Shown here in pieces: positions 48,725-56,877 of a stretch of DNA of 64,000 nucleotides. The position numbers and the translations under genes are program-made. This DNA is from Lachnospiraceae bacterium (lineage in GTDB: Bacteria > Bacillota > Clostridia > Lachnospirales > Lachnospiraceae): contig JAGKTY010000003.1 of NCBI GenBank assembly GCA_021153185.1, positions 47,649-111,648 on the forward strand, written 5' to 3'. The notes under the pieces were generated by a model. That model was not told the DNA's origin. It ran no database searches and saw only the letters and a program-made list of their open reading frames with translations. The first letter of the stretch is position 1, and every line of letters begins with the position of its first letter.

Positions 48725-51052
48725 TTATGCGCAAAATGGCCAGCTTGGCAGCCACTTCAATATCTGATAATATTCCCGATTCACATAGATTCCCGATAAT
48801 ACAGGGAAAAAGAGCACAAACAATCCTATGCTGAGCACTGTTACCAGATAATATAAGACTGTTTTTCCTCTTTTGATGGCAGAGAGATTGTATGCCATCA
48901 TCAGCACAAGGATGAGCATGCCTCCAAAGTACTGATAAATAAATACGGTACGGTTGATGAACACCCATGGCAGCAGCATGGAAACAAATGACACAATCAG
49001 GAAAAGCGCCTGATGGTCTCTTTTTTTCCACCATAAGAGGAACGTGTGCAAAACAGCGACAAGTCCACCCCAGCAAATGAGCGGATTTCCAAATGTTGCC
49101 ACAACGCTTTGTTTATCGTCTCCTACAAAATCAAATGCATCGAGCAGCGGACGCTTGTTAATGAGCCACTCATACCAGTATGATGCATATGGGTGTTCAT
49201 CCACGACGCCCTGGTGGTAGGACAACATATACTGTGCATTGTCCCACATGATCAAAAGCAGATTCTTTTCATCTGACTGCGGCACAAATGAGACATAGGA
49301 CAGCAGATATATGACAAAAGGAATCACAATGAACGAACTTGCGCATACGCCGAAAAGCTTCCATAAATATGACTTGTTTTCCTTGATTCCTCCCATAGAT
49401 GCGATGTGCATCCAAAGAAATACAAAGAACAAAACGGCAATGCCCGCAAGTGCATACACACCTGTCCATTTGGTTGCAACTGCAAATCCACTCGAAATTC
49501 CGCATAAAACTAAGTATGTCCACAATATACGGTTGCTCTTTCCTGCCCTCAGGTCATCTACGTAGCAGAGCATGAAATAAAACATACATAAGAAAAAGAA
49601 TGCGACAATGATATCAACCGTCGCGATTCGCGATAGCGTATAATGCATAAACTCTGTGCATAAAAGCACTGTTGTCAGAATTGCGTACTTTGTCTTTCTT
49701 GTCAGTCTAAGGCCAAATAAATAAACGAGCGGCACCATCATAATTCCAAAGACGGCCGGCATAAAGCGCCATCCGAACGGACTCATACCAAACAGACGGA
49801 TTCCAAGGGAAATCAACACTTTTCCGAGTGGCGGGTGCGTTGTTTCATAGATTGGCAGCCCATGAATCATTTCGTATGCTGTTCTGCCATGATAGATTTC
49901 ATCAAACATCGTTCCGTAATAGGTCGTACGTTCCGATGCATACATGTGCTGTTCGTCAAACAGTGCTTCGTATTCTGTTTTGACAACCGGCGTCACAAGC
50001 GCCCCGTTTTCGTCAAAGAGAACCATTTCTCTCAGATATGCCTCGTCTTCCTTCACAACGAGACCGATGTAACGGCATGTCATATCAACCGGAAAATATC
50101 CCCATGTGAAGCAGTAATCCAAAACGGCATCTTCGTTTACCAGCACCCATTCCCTGCTTTGCTCATCAAAGTAAGATATGGCTAACTTTCGGTCACTCAA
50201 ATATCCGTCATAGAGCCCTATCTCACGAATTGTTTTTTCCGAACCCAAATCTATCACAAGCTCGTTTTGTTTGTCATCTACCGTAAGATGCACCTCTGTC
50301 TGGGGCGCATAGCTGCTTCCTAAGTGCACAAACACAGCAACTGCAAAGACGGTCGTAAGCCAGCTCATCCATCCGATGTCCCATTTGCTGACACCCGGGT
50401 ACGGAACACATTCTGCCGCCACGCTCTCACTTCGTACCTGCACTTTTTTGCTGCTTGCGATTGTAACAATGCCCTGCACGATGAGTAACACCATAGAAAA
50501 TACAATTACGGCGATACCGATGAGCAGCAGATACGGAAATGCTTCCTCCTCATCAAGTATATCGCCCAATATTTGCGAATACTCATCCGTCGCGCAAAAA
50601 TAGAGTACAAAACCGAAACATAAGAGTGCATAACTCTCCGTGATATGCATGGATTCATGATTTCTGACAAGCTTTGACAACAGAAAATCGATTAGGAGAA
50701 CTGCAAAAACAACTATTGCAATCATGATCATTCTCTCATAATCCGCCCACAAAAATCCAATGAGGTTGACCGGATTAAATATGACAAGCAGTGCCATACT
50801 TGCCGCTTTTTCCAGGGAATATCGTTTCCATGCATACAGATACACCACACATACTATGACCAGATCAATCCCCAGACATACGAGATTTCCGATTTCCTTG
50901 TACGGCAGACTGAGCAGTGTAAGCAGTCTTGTCACAATAAAACAACAAATCACCTGCCACAACCGGTATGGCTTCTGCTCAACTCTTTTCGTGCGATAAA
51001 GCAGCATAAAAATGCCGCATATAATTGCTGTAAAAATATAAGATGATATCAT
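48725..51052 (-). CDS. PMT-family (GT-C) phospholipid-carrier glycosyltransferase
   Basis: A 775-residue membrane protein with more than ten hydrophobic segments. The half from about residue 375 matches dolichyl-phosphate-mannose protein mannosyltransferases (GT39-like), with FDEIYHGRTAYEMIHG, THPPLGK and RIATVDIIVAFF; the acidic Asp-Glu in the first loop is the catalytic type. About 370 extra residues precede it, including membrane helices and a soluble domain with beta-sandwich-like sequence (about 235-345). It should move a sugar from a lipid phosphate carrier to protein or cell-wall polymer outside the membrane. It starts two bases after the stop of the upstream glycosyltransferase gene. 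Confidence 0.85.
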   Translation of the reverse strand: MISSYIFTAIICGIFMLLYRTKRVEQKPYRLWQVICCFIVTRLLTLLSLPYKEIGNLVCLGIDLVIVCVVYLYAWKRYSLEKAASMALLVIFNPVNLIGFLWADYERMIMIAIVVFAVLLIDFLLSKLVRNHESMHITESYALLCFGFVLYFCATDEYSQILGDILDEEEAFPYLLLIGIAVIVFSMVLLIVQGIVTIASSKKVQVRSESVAAECVPYPGVSKWDIGWMSWLTTVFAVAVFVHLGSSYAPQTEVHLTVDDKQNELVIDLGSEKTIREIGLYDGYLSDRKLAISYFDEQSREWVLVNEDAVLDYCFTWGYFPVDMTCRYIGLVVKEDEAYLREMVLFDENGALVTPVVKTEYEALFDEQHMYASERTTYYGTMFDEIYHGRTAYEMIHGLPIYETTHPPLGKVLISLGIRLFGMSPFGWRFMPAVFGIMMVPLVYLFGLRLTRKTKYAILTTVLLCTEFMHYTLSRIATVDIIVAFFFLCMFYFMLCYVDDLRAGKSNRILWTYLVLCGISSGFAVATKWTGVYALAGIAVLFFVFLWMHIASMGGIKENKSYLWKLFGVCASSFIVIPFVIYLLSYVSFVPQSDEKNLLLIMWDNAQYMLSYHQGVVDEHPYASYWYEWLINKRPLLDAFDFVGDDKQSVVATFGNPLICWGGLVAVLHTFLLWWKKRDHQALFLIVSFVSMLLPWVFINRTVFIYQYFGGMLILVLMMAYNLSAIKRGKTVLYYLVTVLSIGLFVLFFPVLSGIYVNREYYQILKWLPSWPFCA

Positions 51053-51054
51053 GT

Positions 51055-52302
51055 CTATTCCTCTTTATTCGTTTCGTTCTGCAAAAAGCTTTCCTGCAAG
51101 CAGGACCACACCGTCAATGCAAGTGCAGCCAAGTGACAGACGGCAATGATATAGCCAATCCATTCCATTTCCCCATACAAATAATCGTATTTTAGCACAA
51201 TCCAGATATTGACTGTTGCAGCTACGCTGCTAATCAGAAAAGAGAGCAGCAGTTTTTTGTCTTTGTTTAATGCATAAGCAAGTAATAACAGCGCAATCGC
51301 CGGAATAATGTACCGTTCATGTATTTTTGCAGAAAGGACATAAAGTGCCTGATAGGTCACCGCTCCGGAAAGAATGACTGCTGCCATCGATTTTGCTCTA
51401 TGATACACAAACACGCCAAACAGAAAACTGACTACCATCCCTATCGTGCCGAGCGTACCATAGGTTACGCTACCAAAGACCGGCTCTGTTATTTCTACCC
51501 AGTTTCCGCCAAGCAGAAACATCAGATTTCCGGTTGATAAGCTTGCATACGGATAGCTTCCGAGCGTTTCGGAATACTTTTCAATGAGCCAAATTGGAAA
51601 CTGCTGGCTCTCTGAAAACGGCAGAACAATTACAAGTGTCGCAAATAGTGCCAGACCGATGCCCGCAAGCATGCGCTTTATGCTTTGTTTATCCCGGATG
51701 AAACACAGCTCCTTAACAAGTGCAAAAAGTGCAATGACTGCAAGAAGTCCCGCCTGTGGCTTGATTAATACGGCGAGCGCAAAGAGCGGCACTGCAAACT
51801 CCCAACGCTTTAAGGAAGCAAAATATAAAATCAGGACAACAAATACACTCAAAAGCGCATCCACCTGTCCCCAACAGACACCCGCAACAAAATAGATTGG
51901 ATGAAATGCAATACATATTGTAAAAAGGAGCGTTCTCTTGAAATCGCAGTACCTTCTCATGACTGTGTACATCACAAAAATCAAAAACAAATCAAACGGA
52001 ATCACCATAAGCTTTAACATGCAAAACCCATAGAACTCCACAAGCGATATGTTCCACAATTTCGCCAAAAAGCCGACGAATCCAAGAATCCAGATGTATC
52101 CCGGCGGATAATCGCAAAAAAAGTCCGGTGCATAAAAATTAGCCGGTCCTAACTGTGCCATCCTATCGCCCCATGTGCCAAAGCAGTATAAATCTCCGTA
52201 TAATCCTTTTGAAAAAAAAGCAAAATAGATCCGCACAAGGCACGCAATTAACAAAAGAAAAAACAGATACCATCCTTGCCTTTTTACGTGATTTTGATTC
52301 AT
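51055..52302 (-). CDS. GT-C fold membrane glycosyltransferase
   Basis: A 415-residue polytopic membrane protein (about ten segments) of the GT-C superfamily, near the mannosyltransferase/GT87 group. The first outside loop has GLYGDLYCFGTWGDRM with the acidic residue expected for catalysis, followed by DYPPGYIWILGF; CWGQVDAL and HERYIIPAIA are family-like later motifs. It probably uses a polyprenyl-phosphate sugar. The ATG at 52302 follows GGAGGG; an earlier in-frame start would run into the preceding hairpin. It is translationally adjacent to the PMT-type gene, so the two may act on one glycan. Confidence 0.83.
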   Translation of the reverse strand: MNQNHVKRQGWYLFFLLLIACLVRIYFAFFSKGLYGDLYCFGTWGDRMAQLGPANFYAPDFFCDYPPGYIWILGFVGFLAKLWNISLVEFYGFCMLKLMVIPFDLFLIFVMYTVMRRYCDFKRTLLFTICIAFHPIYFVAGVCWGQVDALLSVFVVLILYFASLKRWEFAVPLFALAVLIKPQAGLLAVIALFALVKELCFIRDKQSIKRMLAGIGLALFATLVIVLPFSESQQFPIWLIEKYSETLGSYPYASLSTGNLMFLLGGNWVEITEPVFGSVTYGTLGTIGMVVSFLFGVFVYHRAKSMAAVILSGAVTYQALYVLSAKIHERYIIPAIALLLLAYALNKDKKLLLSFLISSVAATVNIWIVLKYDYLYGEMEWIGYIIAVCHLAALALTVWSCLQESFLQNETNKEE

Positions 52303-52320
52303 ATTCCCTCCAACGCAATC

Positions 52321-52352
52321 AAGGTCAGGCAAGATGCAACTCGACTGACCTT
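52321..52352. repeat. inverted repeat between hybrid kinase and glycosyltransferase genes
   Basis: Perfect 8-bp arms AAGGTCAG (52321-52328) and CTGACCTT (52345-52352) enclose 16 bases. The minus strand has no U-tract after it, so it is a poor terminator; it may be a processing or attenuating hairpin. Confidence 0.4.
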
Positions 52353-52357
52353 TGTAT

Positions 52358-54565
52358 TTAACGGCTTTCAAAGAATTTTAAAATTCCTTTTCTTACGTAA
52401 TTTGCTTCCGATTCCAATTCATCAATATGCGTCTTCAAGTATTCTGTATCACCTTCGTTGGCTTTCTGCTCATGCTCTTTGGTAATCAGATACAGGAAAT
52501 TGGCGCCGATTGTTTTGGCATTCGCCTTAATTCCGTGAATATGTACTGCATAATCATCCGGACTTGCCACAAGCGTGCGAAGCTGTTCTATCTGAGACGG
52601 AATTGAATTTGCAACTTCCTGTAAAATCTCATAATATTGCGTCCGCATACCGGCAAAATATATCATTCCGTGATTCACATTGACATGATAATCCTGCAAC
52701 AACCTCTCCGGTGTAATCCAGCCACTGCCTTTTTTTCGAACCGAAAATTTTTGTTCGGTTTTAGACAAATCTCTTTCTTTGATGAGCTGTTTCGATAAAT
52801 GTTTGCGCAGCATGCGCTCCAAGTCATGACCGGAAATCGGTTTTTCGAGTTTATCACAAAAGCCTGCTGCAAACAATTCTTCATCCTGTTTATTCTCCGT
52901 TCCGGTCGTCATCGCAATGATTTTGGCATCCTGACTTAAATTCTCTGCCTGCAGCTTTAACCGCTGCAAGGTCTCAAATCCATCCATGTCACGCATGACA
53001 CAATCCATAAAAATAATGTGGTATTTATGACCCTTCACAATCTCAAGGCAGCCCTCTCCACTCGAAACCGTCGTAACCTTCACACGGAAATTCTGTAACA
53101 GAAGCTTTAGCACATCATGATTCAATGTATTGTCGTCGACAACCAAAACACGCGCGCCCGGTGCGCGGAACGTTATTTCCTCAACACCGCTGTCATATGC
53201 TATCTCCTCCGGCTCAAATTGTCCGATTGGCGTGCTGTCAATGATTTTCTGCTCTAAATGGAAGGAGAAAACAGAACCCTCTCCGTATACGCTCGAAATT
53301 TCCATGTTACTTCCCAATAGCTTCAAAAGTGACTGTGATATATCAAGCTCAAGCCCTGTCTGGTCAATCATGTGCCCGCCATAAATACTGCTCTTTTGAA
53401 CAATCTCATAAAGCTCGTCCACTTCCTCCTGCGTCATGCCGGTTCCGGTATCCCGGATACTGATTTCCATCGCACATAGATTGTCCCCCTGCGCCTCCTG
53501 TCTGATTTTTAAAAAGATTTTTCCACTCTCTGTATACCTGATTGCGCTTGTAATTAGGTTAATAATAATCTTCCGGACAGAAACTTCATCGCCAAATAAC
53601 TGTTCCGGCAGATTCTCATCGATATCCATGATGAGCTCAAGTCCCTTTTGGTCTGTTCGGTCAATCACTACCTCATAAATACTGTTGAGCATATCAACCA
53701 GATAGTACGATTCCGGGATACTGTCATACGTTTTGGATTCGATTTTATTGAAGTCAATAATATCGTTTAAGAGCGATAACACCATGTTTCCTGATGTGTT
53801 TACTCTCGTTGAATAATCAATAATCGTCTGATTTTTGCTCTCTCTGCGCACCATCTCATTCATGCCGAGCATGACATTGAGCGGAGAGCGGATTTCATTG
53901 CTGACGTCTGCTAAAAACTTCTGTCTGTCGCGTTCCACTTTTCTGATTTCCGCAATCGCTTCTTCTAATTCCTTTGACCGTTTCTCAAGTTCTTTCTGTT
54001 CCCGGATGTAAACACCAAACTGAAACTGCAACAAAAGGCCCAGCGCGATTGCGACGAGAAACAGACTTTGCACATTGTCTGTATACATGCTCAGCTGCGT
54101 ATCAAAATGCTTGACATACTGTGGATTGTAATACGATATGACAATCGTTGACAGTATTACCAGACAGCTGATTGGAAAAATAATGATGAACTGTCGTCTG
54201 TTTAACAGCATAAACTCATAAACAAGTCCGAACAAAAACCAAATCAGCATACCGCCTGTAATTCCGCCCGAAGCAAAGTATATTGCGGGGAAAAATATAC
54301 AGCTGACAGTCAGACACAAGACGACCGTTACCATCTCATTACAGTTTTGAATATTTCCAACAAAAAAACATACAATGCAAAATATTGTGGCAATCAATTG
54401 TTCGACAATTGTAACAACATTCAGCTGTACAAAGAATGAAATGCATAGCGCAACAAAACTGACCACACTCCCACTAAATGTGATGATATTAAATAGTTGC
54501 TGGCGCATTGGCAATTTATGGGAAAAATATTTCTGTTTGAATCCTGATTCTTTCAATTTTTTCAT
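52358..54565 (-). CDS. hybrid histidine-kinase-like protein with REC and HPt domains, kinase core degenerate
   Basis: A 735-residue membrane protein. About six hydrophobic segments (30-185) precede a HisKA-like helix pair in which the phosphoacceptor is Asn223 (VSNEIRSPLN, where SHEIRTPLN is usual). The ATPase domain (about 305-440) keeps DTGTG but has Ser340 where the Mg-binding Asn belongs (NLITSAIRYT). The receiver domain (about 471-590) is intact with Asp477-Asp478, Asp521, Thr553 and Lys575. The C-terminal HPt domain has His677 in HGIKANAKTIG. So autophosphorylation is doubtful while the phosphorelay parts are kept. The ATG at 54565 has a TTGGAGA site. Confidence 0.88.
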   Translation of the reverse strand: MKKLKESGFKQKYFSHKLPMRQQLFNIITFSGSVVSFVALCISFFVQLNVVTIVEQLIATIFCIVCFFVGNIQNCNEMVTVVLCLTVSCIFFPAIYFASGGITGGMLIWFLFGLVYEFMLLNRRQFIIIFPISCLVILSTIVISYYNPQYVKHFDTQLSMYTDNVQSLFLVAIALGLLLQFQFGVYIREQKELEKRSKELEEAIAEIRKVERDRQKFLADVSNEIRSPLNVMLGMNEMVRRESKNQTIIDYSTRVNTSGNMVLSLLNDIIDFNKIESKTYDSIPESYYLVDMLNSIYEVVIDRTDQKGLELIMDIDENLPEQLFGDEVSVRKIIINLITSAIRYTESGKIFLKIRQEAQGDNLCAMEISIRDTGTGMTQEEVDELYEIVQKSSIYGGHMIDQTGLELDISQSLLKLLGSNMEISSVYGEGSVFSFHLEQKIIDSTPIGQFEPEEIAYDSGVEEITFRAPGARVLVVDDNTLNHDVLKLLLQNFRVKVTTVSSGEGCLEIVKGHKYHIIFMDCVMRDMDGFETLQRLKLQAENLSQDAKIIAMTTGTENKQDEELFAAGFCDKLEKPISGHDLERMLRKHLSKQLIKERDLSKTEQKFSVRKKGSGWITPERLLQDYHVNVNHGMIYFAGMRTQYYEILQEVANSIPSQIEQLRTLVASPDDYAVHIHGIKANAKTIGANFLYLITKEHEQKANEGDTEYLKTHIDELESEANYVRKGILKFFESR

Positions 54566-54594
54566 ACGGTTCTCCAACTCGTTTTATCCCTTAA

Positions 54595-54623
54595 AGTTTA
54601 CAATATATACCCGTTGTTTACAA
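54595..54623 (-). promoter_or_regulatory. possible sigma-A promoter of the hybrid kinase gene
   Basis: On the minus strand TTGTAA (54618-54623) and TAAACT (54595-54600) are 17 bases apart. The -35 overlaps the stop codon of the FapA-like gene. Confidence 0.55.
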
Positions 54624-55991
54624 GCTTACACACGCGATATTGACGCCGTCCTGCATAAATTTAACAGCCTTTACATCATCCATCTCTTCTTTTTCTACAG
54701 AGCTGATTGTAACACTGCTTCCCCCATAAAAGATACCGGTAACCGTAATTTCACAACCGTGAAATCGGTCAATCCGGTCAAGCAGCTTCTCTGCCGCTTC
54801 ACTACATTTGTCGAGCTTCACCTTGATTTGCTCACGCTCCTGCCGGATGGTTTGCAGATGCTCCCGAAACTCTATATTCTTTTCCATCGCTTTTTCCGGG
54901 TCTGCAACACTTGCAAGAAGCGCCTCTTCTTCCATTTCCAGCTTTTCAATATAAACCTTACATGATTTGACCGACATACGGACTCTTTTTAACAAATCCG
55001 TATCTCTCGGCGTCGCACCGGTAAATACCTTTGTTGGCGTATGGGATCTGTGTCCGATATTCTTGGCAATCACACCTTTCAGGCCGCAAACTGTGCCGCC
55101 CATAATGACACCTCTTCCCTTGGAAGTGTCAAGCAGGCCTTCCGATACGACCTCAGAATTTATGATATAGCCGGTCTGAAGATCCCCAAGCACATTGACC
55201 TGCGCTGTCTCAATAAACTTACAGACCAAATTTCCATCACCCATGATGACCGCTTTTCCTTCTCCATGGATGCCCTGCCCGATGATCACATCTCCTCCGG
55301 CCTCCAATTTGGCACCTTCCACAGCACCCTCAACGGTAATGCTGCCTCCGGCTTTTACATGCATTCCCATATTGATATCTCCCTTAATAATGACATCTCC
55401 CGTGAAATCAATATTTCCGTACGCAATGCTGACATTTCCATCCACAACAAGTGTCGGATCAACCTTCAAACGTCCATTATGTAACGTCACTTTTCCAATC
55501 TGGGATGCATAATATTTGCCATCTTCATGATATACACCATCCATCTCAAGCATAGGGAGTTCCATTGTGTTATCAGACTCTATGATTGCGCCTGTAACGG
55601 TATACCCCTTTTCTCCCGGTGAGACTTTGTGATACTGTGCGAGAAGCGTGCCCGTTTCAACAAGTTCAATAATTTTGGAATAATCAACGGTTCCGTCTTC
55701 CATAATTGTTGGGATATTCGTCTCTGCCTTTGTATCAAAAAAGAACTCATAATGCCCCGGCTTTGGTGGCGCAGGCTGTTTTCCCTCTGCGACCACAACC
55801 GGCTTTTCATACACCTTGCCTGCAAGCATTGCAGCAATGACCTCATCCTTGATTCCAAGCTGAAAGCCCTGGCGCCGCAGCTCCTGTTTCACAACTTCCG
55901 TTGTCGGCGCCTTTCCGTCAGGCAATTCATATAACGTTAAAAAAAGCTGCATTTCATCCTCGCTTTTTTGTATTTCCATCCAATTTGGCAT
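54618..55991 (-). CDS. FapA / DUF342 family protein
   Basis: A 457-residue protein of the FapA (DUF342) family. After an N-terminal domain (about 1-150, with VSPGEKGYTVTG) comes a right-handed beta-helix (about 165-310) of short repeats such as VDGNVSIAYGNIDFTGDVIIKGDINMG. The C-terminus (about 330-420) is a coiled coil, ending in a small beta region. Members are polymer-like scaffolds; one influences flagellar number and the FlhF GTPase in Vibrio. No flagellar genes are in this window. It lies three bases after a CmpB-like membrane protein gene and before the hybrid kinase. Confidence 0.87.
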   Translation of the reverse strand: MPNWMEIQKSEDEMQLFLTLYELPDGKAPTTEVVKQELRRQGFQLGIKDEVIAAMLAGKVYEKPVVVAEGKQPAPPKPGHYEFFFDTKAETNIPTIMEDGTVDYSKIIELVETGTLLAQYHKVSPGEKGYTVTGAIIESDNTMELPMLEMDGVYHEDGKYYASQIGKVTLHNGRLKVDPTLVVDGNVSIAYGNIDFTGDVIIKGDINMGMHVKAGGSITVEGAVEGAKLEAGGDVIIGQGIHGEGKAVIMGDGNLVCKFIETAQVNVLGDLQTGYIINSEVVSEGLLDTSKGRGVIMGGTVCGLKGVIAKNIGHRSHTPTKVFTGATPRDTDLLKRVRMSVKSCKVYIEKLEMEEEALLASVADPEKAMEKNIEFREHLQTIRQEREQIKVKLDKCSEAAEKLLDRIDRFHGCEITVTGIFYGGSSVTISSVEKEEMDDVKAVKFMQDGVNIACVSL

Positions 55992-55994
55992 ACG

Positions 55995-56876
55995 TTATTC
56001 CCTCGTTTCCTTCTCTCTTTCCACAATCCGCTCAAGTAATCTGTCAACAATCAGCTCTTTCATTTCCTTCTTCATTGTCGAAAATTCTATTTTTAATGCT
56101 TCAAATGAGACATGCAGTTCGGCTATCGAATGTGCCGATGGGTTTCTCCTTAAAATATTGATTTTGTCCTTGCCAAGGGAAAGCTTCTGGCGCATGCTCT
56201 CTTTGGCAATGAGCTCCTTTTGCCGAAGCTCTAATAATTCTTCCTTAAACTGCTCCTTCTTTGCCGCGGCTTCATCTGCAAGAATTGCTTCGATTACCTC
56301 AATCCGCTTTCTTCGAAGCTCCATTTCATGCTTCACCTTCTCAATGGCAATTAAGACATCGCGAAGCTCCAAAGCCGTCTTAAAGCTTGTTGCAAAGTCT
56401 GCCGCAATCCAGATTGTCAGCGCAAACGTACCGTAAGTAACAAGCTGTTTCGGTAGCATAAATACCAATTTTTCAATCGGTCTGTGAAACCCATAAATCA
56501 TCGCAATACTGAAAAATCCCCACGCAATGCTGCTGGATAAACAAATATGACCCTTGTAATTGAATTTCTGGTAACTGTAATCCCAATACCTGACCTTAAA
56601 AAGCCGTTCCATCGCCATTCCTGTTACGAGTTCCAGCAAGGTTGCCGCAGTCATGCCCACAAAGTAAACTGCGATGACACTGTTTTGAAACGGGAGCGCC
56701 GCAAACAACACGGTAATCGCCCCGCTTCCGTAAATGGGCAGAAACGGTCCATTTAAAAACCCTCTGTTGACGGGGTGCTTTTGTTTGATTGAGACATAGG
56801 CTGACTCAAAACACCATCCCAAAAAACAATAAATATAAAAAAACAATAGCCATTGAATAAATGAATACGTATACAA
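55995..56876 (-). CDS. putative CmpB-type membrane protein with C-terminal coiled coil
   Basis: A 293-residue protein. The first 165 residues have five hydrophobic segments and match the family annotated as putative ABC transporter permease CmpB, with FLGWCFESAYVS, KHPVNRGFLNGPFLPIYGSGA and the segment WDYSYQKFNYKGHICLSSSIAWG. The last 110 residues are a long charged coiled coil. Family members are common in Firmicutes but no transport function is proven to my knowledge, and no ABC ATPase adjoins. It starts one base after mfd ends. Confidence 0.82.
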   Translation of the reverse strand: MYTYSFIQWLLFFYIYCFLGWCFESAYVSIKQKHPVNRGFLNGPFLPIYGSGAITVLFAALPFQNSVIAVYFVGMTAATLLELVTGMAMERLFKVRYWDYSYQKFNYKGHICLSSSIAWGFFSIAMIYGFHRPIEKLVFMLPKQLVTYGTFALTIWIAADFATSFKTALELRDVLIAIEKVKHEMELRRKRIEVIEAILADEAAAKKEQFKEELLELRQKELIAKESMRQKLSLGKDKINILRRNPSAHSIAELHVSFEALKIEFSTMKKEMKELIVDRLLERIVEREKETRE

Positions 56877-56877
56877 T

